64,000 nt of DNA from Rhynchopus sp. YZ270_cl-10 (GCA_964035575.1 OZ037911.1:1-64000), one strand, 5' to 3'; positions 33,613-45,100 are shown, numbered from the stretch's first letter. Made by a program: numbers and translations. Notes: generated from the sequence alone by a model not told the origin.

Positions 33613-35977
33613 TCACTCGTCCGACACTTCCTCCTTCGGCTTTTCCATTGTGAGCGGGTTGAGCCGTGTGATGGAGACACGCGATTGTATTGCACGCTGC
33701 ATGCGTTCGGCGATGAGGCCTTCGTCCGCGTTGTCCCTGGGGCGATGTAACTTGCTGCCGCTGTTTCCTGCACCCTCGACTGTGGGTTGGGTTGGGTGTT
33801 AGTGTGTTGCGGGGGTGGAGGGGGTGGAGGGGTAGGGGGGTGGTGAATACATTGCGAGAGCTCTGAGGTCAGCAGGGACGAGATCTGCTCGTAGAGGTAC
33901 TCCTGTTCGTGCTGCACTATGCGGCCGATGTGGCGGTCGATCAGCTGTGGTGTGTTGTATTGTATTGATGATGCCTTGCGGGGGTAATTCTTGCGCAATA
34001 TATGGCCCTTTCCATGTGTGTTGTGTGTACGCATACCTTGCACAGCCGTGGGGTCAACGTTGCCTGCATTCTCCCCTTTCTCCGCATGGATACTACATAG
34101 CGCAGCTTCCTCGTGTGGCCTGCCTGCGGGGTCGACACAGCTTCGCTTGGGACGCCGAGGCCGAGGGGGTTCAGACCACCACCACCCCCTCCCCCTCCTC
34201 CTCCACCTACGTTGTCCTTAGGCTTCTCGATAACCGGGATCGGCAAGATTTCTTCTTTTGGCTCTTCGAGCTTGACAAGGAGGCTCCCGTTGTCGGTCAG
34301 GGCGGTGTCGGTGGGGGGTTTTGCGGTGCTGTCTGCCCCCGTGATCTCGAGGCAGCCCTTGGTAGTGGCGAGCTCCTGGCGGACGATGTTGATGAAGGTG
34401 GGGTAGATCTTCATGATCGCTACTACATCGCCTTTGGGGAGGATGAGGATGTCACAGTAGGTTAATGATTTGGCGGATATCGTGCTTTTGTCACGTCCAC
34501 GAAAGACATCTTCGCCAAAGAATTCACCTCGTGCACGGGTGTCGCAGGCTTCACCTGCATCGGCGAAGACGTCAACAAAACCATGTGTAATGAACATAAC
34601 CTTCTCCGCAGCGTCGCCAACCATCATAAGAATCTCCTCTGGGCTGGCGATGGTGTTCAACAGTGAGGCTGCGAGGGTGATCTTGCAGTCCTCGGGGATC
34701 TTGAAGAAGATTGGGATCTGCGAAATGAAGTCCAGCTTGATGAACATCTCCACATTGTCTTTGATGGTGCTCGGCAGTTTGTCGATCACCTTGCTCACCG
34801 ATGTGGACAACGTATTGTCAATCAAATGATGCTGAAACGCGAGAATCTCCTCCTGCAGCTTCTCTGGGATATGAAACAGCCTCATCAAACTCAACGTTTC
34901 AACCATCTTTTCGCGGCCTTCCGAAACTACATTCGTTTTTTGCATCTTCACTGTCAAAATACCCACCATAATACCATTCACCAACAGCCCTCCAATACAG
35001 AGAAGACAGGCAAGCACCTTCTTCGATTTGCTCTCCACCGGGACGTCCCCGTACCCTACACTGGTTATTGTGTAGAGCACCCAATAGATCGCGGTGATGT
35101 AGTCTTCTGAAGGTGATATCGCTAGGGAGGAGCAGGTGATCAGATGGATTGCGGTGACCCACCAGAAGATGCCTTGGATGATGGGGACGTAGTGGAAGTA
35201 GAATATCGCGTAGGACTTGGTCATAGTACTACGCGGCGACGTTTTGAAGAGAAACGGCACTTTACACAGCCGAAGCAACCTTAAATGCGCAGTCACCAGG
35301 TATGGGACCTTCATTTCCAACACAACAAACAGAACGTCCAACGGCAGTGCGGAGACCAAATCCGCAGCGAACCAGGTACGTACATAAGGCATATTAACCA
35401 AGGTCGCCTTTTCATGCCGCTGAATAGATTCTCTACTAGAAATCACCATAGTTCTATTTGAGATCAAAATATCAACAATAAAGACAAGCGAGGCAACGCA
35501 ATGGAATGGGAGCAGCCACGTTGCAAACATCTCCACTTGGGTGTCGAAGTACGTCGCTACGATTGTAAAGTAGAGGGTTGTGACCAGGATGACCACTGTC
35601 CAGACCCAGTGGAAAGGGTCGTCTGGGAGGAGCAGCGCGGTTTTAGTGGCGTTTTGGATGCGTTCAGTGGCGACCTTTGATTTGTGGAGGGTTTTGAAAC
35701 GGCAGCTTTCTTTATAGAGCTTGATGAGAAAGAGGAATTCGTGGTATTCCACCTCACCAGAGTCGTTTGTATCGATGCTTGCCATGAGCTCGCTTAGTTC
35801 GGCGTCGTTGAGGGTTGATCCCAAACACCGCATCACCTCACGCAGTTCGTTCGTGTCTATTGTCCCAGAGTTGTCCTCATCAAATGTCTGGAACAGCCGT
35901 TTGCATTGCTGCACCTCGCGTGGTGTAAGCCCAAGCTTGCCATCCATCGCTGTCGTGCTGTCATCTTCGGTAAGCAT
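33613..35977 (-). CDS. EF-hand and CNBD potassium channel
   Basis: Voltage-gated-type K+ channel of the EAG/CNG superfamily, at a membrane not determined. Three exons (34037-35977, 33851-33944 and 33613-33779) give 733 residues. I start at the ATG at 35977 (MLTEDDSTTAMDG); no upstream in-frame ATG exists. Two canonical EF-hand loops open the protein: residues 33-44 (DEDNSGTIDTNE) and 69-80 (DTNDSGEVEYHE). Six hydrophobic segments follow; S4 is weakly charged (HLRLLRLCKV). The filter TSVGYGD marks K+ selectivity. A C-linker leads to a cyclic-nucleotide-binding-like domain (DFISQIPIFFKIPED to YCDILILPKGDV). Its FFGED cassette lacks the usual Arg-Thr/Ser, so ligand binding is uncertain. A poly-Gly run precedes the tail. 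Exon 3 was chosen because it gives GLIAERMQRAIQSRVSITRL rather than low-complexity sequence. Confidence 0.9.
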
Positions 35978-36517
35978 TGCGGGAAAAAAAAAGCCCCCCA
36001 AAAAAAAAGAAAAAAAAAGAAGAAAAAAACCTCAAAATGTGTAAGTGATGTGGAGGGGAGGGGAGGGGAGGGGGGAGTCTGAGATGTGAAGGATGTTTCT
36101 AGAGAGGGGGGATATAATGCGCAAAAGGCAACAGACAGAGAGGGCCCGTGCGTAGCCCTGTGTGTGGCATACACACGTCCCAGCATCGCACGTCACAAGC
36201 GGGTCAAGCCTCCCACTGTTAAGAGAGCCATGATGGCACGCATTGTATACACCGCACGAAGTGTTTTGTGATCTGTACGTGGTAGTGTTGCAGTTGACTT
36301 ATTGCTGTGAACCGCGGCTTCCTTAACAAAGGCGCCCACGTCTACACGCTTCTGATACACCATCCACTTAAAGAAGGGGGGAAGACAGGGTACGATGTTT
36401 TTCGGGGAATGTTAAGTAGGAAAGCATTTATAAACAGGAACATAGACAGGAGGGGGTACGTCAGAGTTTGTGTCCTTCTACAGAAATTTGAACAAAAAAA
36501 GATGTGCCTCTGTGCAC

Positions 36518-36592
36518 TCTTTGGTACAATGACCGGCTGTACCGGGGTGGACCCCCAACCATGCAGTCCTACATCCATTTTGTGGTTTACAT
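36518..36592 (+). repeat. Direct repeat, left copy (family C tail)
   Basis: GGTACAATGACCGGC, GTACCGGGGTGGACCCCCAA and CCATGCAGTCCTACATCCAT, nearly identical to 37374-37448. The two copies flank the last CFAP161 exon. Confidence 0.8.
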
Positions 36593-36851
36593 ACAAAAAA
36601 AAAAATTGCTGTTGCCAAAGTGGGTTTTGTTCACCTTCTTCTCGAAGGGTGGCAGAGCTTTGTAGCAATCTGGCATTCATTATATTTCTGGTCTGACACA
36701 AGAAGTTAAAAAGGGTGGTGGACATTCCCACAAAAAGGGTAACGATCTAACAAGGCGCGAGGGAGAAAAGCCTGACGTGTTTGTGTGTTTCCTTTCTAGA
36801 ATGGAACACAAAACGACTCTTTGAGTTTCGCTCTTGGGCACAACTAAAAAG

Positions 36852-36898
36852 AGAGGTTGGAAGTGCAAACGCCTCGCTCGGTTCATCGGACGCAGGCG
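36852..36898 (+). repeat. Interspersed repeat family B, copy
   Basis: AGAGAGGTTGGAAGTGCAAA, CGCCTCGCTCGGTTCATCGG, ACGCAGG. Confidence 0.7.
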
Positions 36899-36991
36899 GA
36901 TAAAATATAAAAAAAAACCAGATAAAAACTTCTGTGACTTTATCATGAAATAAGTCACACTGTCTTCAGTACCCATCTATTTTAGCAAAGA

Positions 36992-39900
36992 TTATTCATC
37001 TGTGGAAATCCCTGTAACCGCTACCCAGTGGTTGGACGGCGCCTCGGGGCGGACTTCGTTGTTCTTCCCTCTGATGGCGTAGCACCTGTGGTGGGAGGTT
37101 TGAGTGTACGATGGAAAGTACAAACAAAAAAAGATCGGGTCTTTTGTTTGTACGCTCAAAGCCGGGAAAACAAAAAGGTGAAAAAATGTGTTAAACTGAA
37201 GTACGGTTGTTGTGGTTAATTGAGTACTCAAAAAGAAACAAGCGAGCTTCTGTCTTTTTCAATCCGTTTTGTTTGCCCTGCAGCGCTGCCTCCAATCTTT
37301 TTAGAATTGACAACAAGTTGTTTTATCAAAAAATTGACTTGAAATACAAAAGCCCTCTCGTGAACAGTGTACCTTGGTACAATGACCGGCCGGGTGTACC
37401 GGGGTGGACCCCCAACCATGCAGTCCTACATCCATTTCGTGGTTTACATCTACAATCAAATGCTTTCACATTTTTTTTCTATTAGGACAAATACTTTGTG
37501 GTGGGAAATGATTAAAACATCTGAGACTTGTAGTTTATGCCTTTCCCCTATTATTGTGCACTCACCTCATTTCTGTACTTCAGGCTAAGGGTTTTTTCCC
37601 CTTTGACATCCTTTTCTGGACGTTTTGGGGGTCAGGGTCCTCAACCTGTCTAAGTTAGGCCTTAACTTAGACAAATTTTTTTTTTTTGAAAAACGCTTTG
37701 TCTAAGTTAGACAAAACCTGGGTTTTGGGTTTTTGGGTGGTTTGAAAGAGAAGAAGCTTTACTGAAAACAAAAAAAAAAATGAGTTCCCTCAAGACTCCC
37801 TCAGTCCTCACCTGCGCGGACCCCATTGTACCCACCCACACAAGCCACCTCCTCAGACTAACTACAATTGAACAAACTCATCCGCAAAAATGCCTGCCAC
37901 TGCCAAGACCTCCAAAGCACAGCCCACCATCGTGTCCATGTTCAAGAAGGGAGCTGTTGCGGCACCTGTGGTACGTGTGGTGGAACCCAACAAAGGGGAT
38001 ACGCACTACGACCTGTGGTCTTCAGGCAAGTACAAGTCCATCCCCGATGGTCCGACACCCCGGCTCGCTTCCCTTCACCTTTTTCTTGTGGCGGAGGGGA
38101 CGGTGAGGGGGTTTAAAAACCACCAGAACGACACCAACAAGGTGCTCAAACTCTGGTTGAAGGAGTTTGATCGCGCCAAACTGGCGGACGACGACAGGGA
38201 GGGGAGCAAGCGGAAGACGATCCTGACGATCGTTGCGGAGGCGCATGAGTTCGCCATGAACGAAGCAGAGAAGGGGGGAGACAGCGATGCCTCTGCCGTG
38301 TCTGTGCAGAGCCAGGTGTCGCAAGGCAAGAAGGTGAAGAAACGTGTGGTGATGATGGCTCCACAGGTGAGTGCTGTTAAGTACGTGGATTCAACGTCCG
38401 AAGAAGAGGAGGAGGAGCAATGTGTGCCAGTGAGACGCAACGCAGCATCCGAGCAACCCGAGGCAGCAATGGAAATCGATGATGTCGACGAGTACTCTTC
38501 TGACGGCGATGTTGTCTTCTTAGGTCCCACGCACTCCAACACGAACAATCCCAACCTCACGAACACCACGACCGCACCAGCGAACACCGACTCCACCAAC
38601 ACGCTGAAACGTAAACGCGAAGCGCAGGAGAAAGGTTGTATGGGTCTGCGGGAGAGCACGGTGCAGGGCCATTTGAACCGTTTTTCCCCCTGGTTGGTGG
38701 TGGGTGAAGACAAGTTCAAGTGCTTGTATTGTGGTGCTTTCTCTCATGCAAAGACCAAGCTCGCCAGAGACCTCCCTGCGCATGCAGGCGACCCCAAACA
38801 CCAACGTCTCGTGAAGGCTGCCGCTCTGCAGGCTTCCAATGGAACCGTGCTTCACACGTTGCACGCCAACAGCGACAAAGAAGTCGAGTTCAACCAAAAA
38901 ATGCTGAAAATATGCATTGAGGTTATTGTTTTCCTCGCGCGCAAAGGTGTAGGGCACTCTAACTTGGAGGAGTTTCTGAGTTTTTTCGCAGACAAGCTGG
39001 AGTGCACCGACATGGAGGCATACCTCAGACAACAAATACGCTATCTCAGCTGCGGTGCAGTCTTAGAGATCATGTCCTGCATCACGGAGGTGTTGACAGA
39101 AGACCTCCTCAAGCAGGTCAAAGCCTCCCGTTTCTGGGGCCTGTCGGGGGATTGCTCACGCGACGTCAGCAAGAAGGAGCAACTCGTCTTCGTCGTGCGA
39201 TACATGGTCGGTGCCACCCCCGTCGAGAAGCTCATCATGATGGGTGAGCTGAAGGACCAGACGGGGGCTGGTTACGCGTCGTTGCTGACGAAGTGGATAG
39301 ACCAGCTATCACGACACGGTCTGCAAGCCATACCTCAAGGAGCTGCTGAAGTGCCTCAGTGAACGATTCGTGAACATGGACATTGTGAGATGCTTCTCAG
39401 TATTCGACATCCGCAACCTCCCTGCTAACGCGGACGGGCTGGCGATCTACGGCAACACCGAGGTGAAGAAGCTCATCGAGGAATTTACTGAGCTGCATAC
39501 ACTCGAGTACAAAAAGTACGATGTTGTGGGCGAGAAGACGCGTGGGAGACCAGAGTACTCCAAGACGGAGCATACTGTGATATCGCGCACTCAAACAACG
39601 CCGTTACTGAGCGTGGACACGACGCCGTTCGTTGAGGAGTCGCCAGAACTGAACAGTCTGGAGACAAAGAAAGCTGTAGCTGTGAAAGAATGGAGGATCC
39701 TGGTGGACGTTTTGTCGAAGAGAACTACAACAAAGGACACTTCGGACCTGATCGCAACATTCTTGACAAGTTCCGCAGGAGACGCCTACCCCATTATGAG
39801 GGATCTTGTTTTGCTTGGGTTGTCAATCCCCGTCACATCAGTTGAAGACGAGCGCTGCTTCAACGGCATGAAGTACGTCAAGAATAGCTACAGAAACAAA

Positions 39901-40309
39901 CTGCTGGATTCAAGTCTGCTATGCATTCTTATGTGCAAACAGGCAGAGACAAATGAGAATAAATTTACGCCTGACCAAATCCAAAGGATTTTTGAAGCCT
40001 TTAAAAGAAAGAAGGTTAGAGTTTCTGTGTGATGCTTATCAGGTTGGGGGGACAATGGGGTTAGGGGTACGGGTGGGGCGAAGGGGTGGGGTGGGGTGTG
40101 ATTGTTCATTTGTCGAACTCTTCTATTGAAATGAAAAGACCACTTAACGAGTTTCGAAAAAGCAACACAAAAAAAAAAAGCCCCCAATTTTTAGCTTTGT
40201 ACAGGACCTTTTCGCGCGGAGCGCGAAAATTTTTTTTTAGCCTTTTTTTTTAACTTAGACAAATCTGTGGCCAGACTTTGTCTACGGTTGAGGACCCTGT
40301 TGGGGGTAG

Positions 40310-40345
<36 letters not shown>

Positions 40346-41719
40346 TCTGTGGTGTGGCTGAACGGGGGGGAACATAAAGTGCGGAAAAGTGCTGAAAAAG
40401 TGCGGAAAAAGTGCGAATAGGTGCGGAAAAAGTGCGGAAAAAGTGCGAATCAGCCCCCAAAAAATTTTTCCCCACCTTGTAAAAGTTGAACACTGTGTAC
40501 TGTAGGTACTGTAGGTACGGTTTTCGCACTTTTTCCGCACTTATTCGCACTTTTACAATGTTGGCTTGCTGACTGTGTCTGTGTACCTGTGTAGGTACAC
40601 GGTATTCTGTGGGTACCTACCGTACCTGTACCTGTGTACCTGTGTGCCTGTGTATTTGGCAAAGACAGTCAGCAAGCCTACAAGCTAAAAGTGCGAACAA
40701 GTGCGGAAAAAGTGCTCAAAAAGTGCGGAAAAAGTGCGGAAAAAGTGCGAATAGGTGCGGAAAAAGTGCGAGAAAGTGCGGAAAAGTGCGAATCAGACCC
40801 CTTCAGCCACACCAGTTTGTGTTTCTATTTTTGCATGTCAAAGGACTCAAAGAAACCTTTATAAAACCCCTTGCCTGATAGTGCGTATGACGTGGGTAGC
40901 GTACCAACTAAACAAAAGATGAAAGGGGTTTTTATTATTTACATACTTTTTTACAAAACATTCGCATTCGGCTCCGAAGTCATTGAGTTGCGAGCTTTTG
41001 TGCGAGGCCAGGTATTGCCCTGTGTGGCAGTGCGAGATGACCACAACTGCATTGCATTTGACAGGCTGCCCTACCATCTCGAAACGGAACTCCGGGTTCG
41101 CGTAGAGGAACTCCCACGTGAGTGCAGAGGTGCCGTGGTCGCTGAGGGCCACCTCCTGCTGGTGGGAGACCTTGCTGTGGCACGACGGCGTCAGCATCTC
41201 GGAGTGAAGGAAGAGCGGCTTCTGCACTCCCATATCTGCGAGAAGGTCTGGGTTCAACACGAGGCGGAACTTCTGTCCGTAGTGCATGACATCGCTTTCG
41301 CCCTTCTCTGCCCAGATATCGTCGTCTTGGTGCGGCAGGGGCTGGCAGAGCCAGGTGTTGCGCTGCAGGGGTTCCTTGGAGAGTGTCGTGGTGACAGCTA
41401 GCTTGCGGTGCGGTGGTTGTGTCAGCACGTCATCCAGGTCGACACTTAACGCTCCTTCGGTCGCACCGTTCTGAAAGCATACGGTCTGGCCAACACGGAG
41501 GTTCTCGTCTGCGCATGGTGGGGACAACACAACCGCGGTGTTGTGGATGCGCCGCTTCGACTTGATCTGCTGGCTCAACAGCCGCCCCTCCGCCCGCGTC
41601 TGGGTATACTCCGCAAGCTCATCCTCACGGAACTGAATGTCCTCACTCCAGTTCCCCACGAAGGTGCGTCGCCCTCCCTTCGCCCCTGCCTCCGCTGGAC
41701 GCGATAAAGTGGTCGTCAT
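36992..41719 (-). CDS. CFAP161: Cilia- and flagella-associated protein 161
   Basis: Axonemal protein of motile cilia, a microtubule inner protein in the species where it has been mapped. Exon 1 (40947-41719) opens MTTTLSRPAEAG and carries the family's VGNWSEDIQFREDELAEYT block, then the MIR-like middle (YGQKFRLVLNPDL, SDHGTSALTWEF) and NDFGAECECFVKK. It stops at a GTATGT donor in phase 2. The expected C terminus is missing there, but exon 2 (36992-37085) supplies it in matching phase: CYAIRGKNNEVRPEAPSNHW followed by VAVTGISTDE, like the N-H-W..V.G end of other CFAP161 proteins. The joined product is 288 residues, the usual size. The intron is 3,861 bases and contains an antisense hAT transposon, a foldback element and a family C repeat. 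Without splicing, the frame would run on to 40859 with unrelated residues. Confidence 0.88.
37334..37448 (+). repeat. Interspersed repeat family C, long copy
   Basis: TTGACTTGAAATACAAAAGC, CCTCTCGTGAACAGTGTACC, TTGGTACAATGACCGGCCGG, GTGTACCGGGGTGGACCCCC and ATGCAGTCCTACATCCATTT. It is the best-preserved family member and lies in the CFAP161 intron. Confidence 0.8.
37890..40032 (+). pseudogene. hAT transposase, frameshifted
   Basis: The first open frame (37890-39362) starts MPATAKTSKAQPTIVSMFKK. It contains an N-terminal block, acidic disordered sequence, and a zinc-finger-like segment FKCLYCGAFSHAKTK with H..KH around residues 275-307. It ends at a TGA at 39360. The second frame (through 40032) carries the hAT dimerisation region: SIPVTSVEDERCFNGMKYVK and NSYRNKLLDSSLLCIL. 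Protein-like sequence in the second frame already begins before the stop (CKPYLKELLKCLSERF), so a one-base shift lies near 39300-39325. It is either an inactivating indel, an assembly error, or less likely a recoding site. No GTATG intron explains it. Confidence 0.88.
40204..40230. repeat. Short GC palindrome in A/T context
   Basis: TTTTCGCGCGGAGCGCGAAAA forms a tight hairpin followed by a T run. Similar CGCGCGCTTCGCGCGCG occurs at 51136-51153. Confidence 0.6.
40310..40343 (+). repeat. Poly(A) tract of 34 bases
   Basis: Uninterrupted A run immediately next to the hAT target duplication and the foldback element. Confidence 0.9.
40350..40814. mobile_element. Foldback element with GTGCGGAAAAA arrays
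   Basis: The outer ends TGGTGTGGCTGAAC (40350) and TTCAGCCACACCA (40802-40814) are inverted. Inside are direct GTGCGGAAAAA arrays (40378-40448), an inverted array (40519-40555) and a further direct array (40688-40795). An inner inverted pair, GGCTTGCTGACTG (40563) and CAGTCAGCAAGCC (40666), encloses GTACCTGTG repeats. No coding potential. It lies in the CFAP161 intron. Confidence 0.65.
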
Positions 41720-42143
41720 TTTAGCAATGTGAGCCCTGAAGGGGGGTGTTTAATGTGTACCATTTGTAGTTTACTTTGGGCGAAAAAGGTGTGTGGGAGC
41801 GAAAAACGGGTTGGTGCAGAAAATCACCCCCTTTTTTTTGTACTACAAAAGTTCTCTAAAAACGTCTAAAAAAAGATGATCCAACGAGAGAGTCACCTTG
41901 GCAAGGAATAAAACAAAAAACTATGTAGTGGAGCACACTCTAGGGTGGCTCCACTAATACAACCAAGTTTTCAAAAAACCAAAAAAAACCCGCTACATGA
42001 ATGCACCTCTCACACATCTTTACATAACCCCTCAAAGCTTGAAAACAAACCTCTTTAAAGCACATCACCAACTATCAAACAATATCCCCTTTTTTTTCAC
42101 CACCCAAGCATTCTGCTGTGAGTTTACAGACAAAACGCATTTT
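41720..42143. other. Spacer between the EF-hand coiled-coil gene and CFAP161
   Basis: Contains a family E element at 41933-41980 in plus orientation with an A-rich tail, and a degraded hairpin-A at 41874-41900. CFAP161 has a CCCCCCTTCAG tract about 20 bases before its ATG. Confidence 0.6.
41933..41980 (+). repeat. SINE-like repeat family E with A-rich tail
   Basis: AGTGGAGCACACTCTAGGGT, GGCTCCACTAATACAACCAA and GTTTTCAAAAAACC. In this orientation the unit ends in an A-rich tail, as a retroposon would. Confidence 0.7.
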
Positions 42144-45100
42144 TCAGCAAACAGATGGGGGTGGGTTTGGTGGCGTTGGCGGCAGCCTCACTGGCGCAGT
42201 GGAATTCGTCCGCACACCAAGCTGCGGCTTTGGTGTTGTCCCTAGGTGCGAGCGGCGGCCGAGGGTGGAGGGGCTGGCCCCGTACACACTCCCACCATGC
42301 GGTGACTGCACACTCCCTGGCGACACACCACCCCACGTCCTTGAAGGCGACGGCGACGGTGTGACCGACGCGGACCTCTCCTCTTGCCCTGCGCGCACTT
42401 CAACGGAGATCTGTATCGTCGCACCACGCTCCGTGACGACCTCCCATTTGCGCTTGCTGTTCCTGCTGAAGGGGAGAAGTTTTTCCTGCACTTCGTCCAG
42501 CGTCTGCGAGCTGCAGAGCGACACATCGTCTGGAGACAGCCCTAATTTGTTCCTCCAATGCGTCGCGATGGCTCCGGACTGCATAGCAGAGAAGATCTCT
42601 AGCGGAAGGCTCTCGCATGGTGACAGCTCTTCAGGCTTCGCACACTCACTCCCATAGGTCAACAGCCTCGCACTGCGCCCCATCAACTGCAGCGGATGCT
42701 TATCAAAGACAACCTCCTCATTGACCTGCACCACACCACACATCTCCTCGCCGGTGTGCCCACCACTCCGTACATACAGTTTCCGTGGTTGGTAGAGGCC
42801 TAAAGATATGACCGCTTCTTCAGATTCTTCGAGGCTTTGGTGTCGTGTACTTTTAGGTTTAGGAGGGGAAGTGATTTTGGGAGGAACAACAGGGCTAGCG
42901 ACCTGGCCAATGTCAGTCGGAGAGGCGAACTTCCCCATGCGTGAGGTCATATCCATTATGATGGCCGGGTAGAGTTCGAGAAGGCGTTCTTTTAGGACTT
43001 TGATTTCGCTGTTGCATTGTTCGGTGTATTGGAGCATTTTTTCGTTGATTCCGCGTTCGCGAGCTTGACGGTGGTGGCCGTCTTCGAGACGGAGTTCTTC
43101 ACGTCGTTTTAGATCTGCTTGAATTGCTTCTAAAGAACCGTCCAGAGAGGTCTCCAAGCTGATTAAATCAACGTGAGAGCCGCCTCGTAAAGAGTTTAAC
43201 TCCTCAAGGCATTCTTCGCGCATAGTGCGGATCGACTCTTTGCGTTCTTCCAGCTCGCGTTTCAGAGAGTCTGTGATCTTTGCGAGTGCACGGTTGTATT
43301 GTTTGTTGGCAACATTCATATGTACTAGTTCCCCTCGGTGGTGGCGAAGTCCTGCCAGCTTTTCTTGCGCTTCGTCAATTTGGAGTTTGGTTTTTTCGAT
43401 TTCAGCGTGCAGTTCGCCACCAGAGGCTGGGGCAATTCTGCGTTCTTGGTTTTCGAGAATGACCTTCATGACTCGAATGTTCTGACTTAATGCGATTTGC
43501 TTGTTCGACTCTTGATCTAATTCCTTCATAACCGACTGCAGCTCGGTGCGTTGTGTATATAGTTTGTGTGCAACGTTTTTTCGAATGCGTTTTTGTTCGA
43601 CTTTAATGTCCAATTCCTCAAAGCGTTGGTCCTTGGCGTTTTCAACCGCGTCGTTCCATATCTTTCTGTTCTTTGCGCGAGCTTCACGATCTGCGCTTTG
43701 TTTCAAACGCAGCTCTGTGCGTTCGTCCTCCTCTCGAATGCGTTCTTCTTCTGCAAGCTTTTTTCTCTCATCCTCGGTTTTCCAGTCATCGATAAACCGT
43801 TTTCTTGCATCTCTAGATCTTGCCCGATCATCGGCAGCTTCTCGTTTGATTTGGGTTTGCACTGCCTTGAAGAGAGCTTCTTCCTTCTTTGCTTGCCGGT
43901 AGTTTTCTCTGAGCTCTCTGCGTTTTTGGAGTGCTTTTCGTTCTTCTTCTGTAAGCAGTGTTTCATCGATGTCCTCTGAGGATGCGTCCCAATCGGATTC
44001 TTCGTCTTCAGCGATAGGTTCGCCGCTTTCGTCTAGGCCGTATTTCTTGTAGAGGGAGCGGAAGAGGTCGTCTTCATCAATGTGCTTTGCAATGGAGACG
44101 TCGACGATGCGTGAGATTTCATCTTCTCTAACCTTTTCAGGGTTGTGTGTAGCGTAGAAGTCTACCAATCGGGACCGCAGACGGCGCCGTTTTTGGTCTT
44201 CTTGTTGTGCTTTGGTTTTCGCGCGCCGTTCCTCTGCCTCTTTTTGCATGCGTTTGAGCTCTGCTCTAGCCTGCTCTTCGTCCATTTCTTCTTTGGCCTG
44301 CGGAGTGGTTTCTTCCTCATGAGGCTTCCCCATAAGCTTGCGTTCATCAATCACTTTGATTGCACCTTGAAACGCTGGTAATAACTCCTCTGCTGTCATT
44401 CCGAAGGAGCCTTCTTCGATTGCGATTTGAAACTCTTCAAAATCGACGTCACCGTTGCCGTCTTTGTCTGCGGATTGAATGACTGCGTTGATAACAGCCT
44501 GGGAGGCGCTGGGAAGGACCAACCGAATCATCTTGCTCACATCAGCATGGGATAGGGAACCTTCTCCTGAGGAGTCGCAGAGGTCAAAGAGCGTTTTGAA
44601 AATCTTCTTCGGATCCGCAGTTCTCTGAAGAAAGTCTGCCACCCGGAGTTCTATCGTTTTTAATGCCTCTGCCTTCGTAATTTCCTCTACTTGCTCAATG
44701 GATTTGAGGTATTTCTCCCAGCCTCCCCGCTTTTCTACTCGAACCAACCCTCCTTTGTACTTTTCAATCATAACAGAGGCAAGCTCTCCGAGGTATCCCG
44801 CCATGCAGAGCGAGGTGAACTCTTCTACGTCAATGTCTCCGTTGCCGTCTTCATCAGCAACTCTGATGATCTCCTCTACCAGGGCTGGGGGCGCTTTTGG
44901 GTCGACGATTTTAATGAATCTCGTCATCTCCTCTTGGTCAATGGTGCCACCCAGATCGACGTCGACCATTTTGAAGAGATCGTGGCAGAGCACCTCCTCG
45001 CTCTTCTTCTCTCGTTTGATGCGTTTAGACTTCTTCGGCGACAACGCTCCCCTCGGTGAATCCGCGTCGGACATCCCAACCTCGCTTTTTGGTGAAGGAA

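Larger units (their letters stand above)
35978..36991. other. Spacer between the channel gene and CFAP161
   Basis: Holds a family C-related block (36518-36592) and a family B copy (36852). A GAGGGGAGGGGAGGGG run lies near 36053-36071. No gene recognised. Confidence 0.6.
37633..40299 (+). mobile_element. hAT DNA transposon with intact ends
   Basis: The ends are perfect 14-bp inverted repeats, CAGGGTCCTCAACC at 37633-37646 and its complement at 40286-40299. Both sides are flanked by the identical 8-bp TTGGGGGT (37625-37632 and 40300-40307), a textbook hAT target duplication. Subterminal GTCTAAGTTA motifs repeat on both sides (about 37649-37707 and 40250-40285) and may be transposase sites. The 2,667-base element carries one transposase gene, and the whole unit sits antisense in the CFAP161 intron. 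Perfect duplication suggests a recent insertion. Confidence 0.93.

Noticed and set aside
35978..36001. Channel start eight codons upstream of 35977
   Set aside because: The upstream codon at 36001 is TTG, and the intervening residues are a translated G/T run; the ATG at 35977 is the first proper start.
39355..39365. Programmed frameshift or stop readthrough in the hAT transposase
   Set aside because: The frame change occurs upstream of the stop with no slippery site that I could identify; a simple indel is more likely.
40859..40946. CFAP161 C terminus read straight through to the stop at 40859
   Set aside because: These residues do not resemble the family, while a phase-matched exon at 36992-37085 does.
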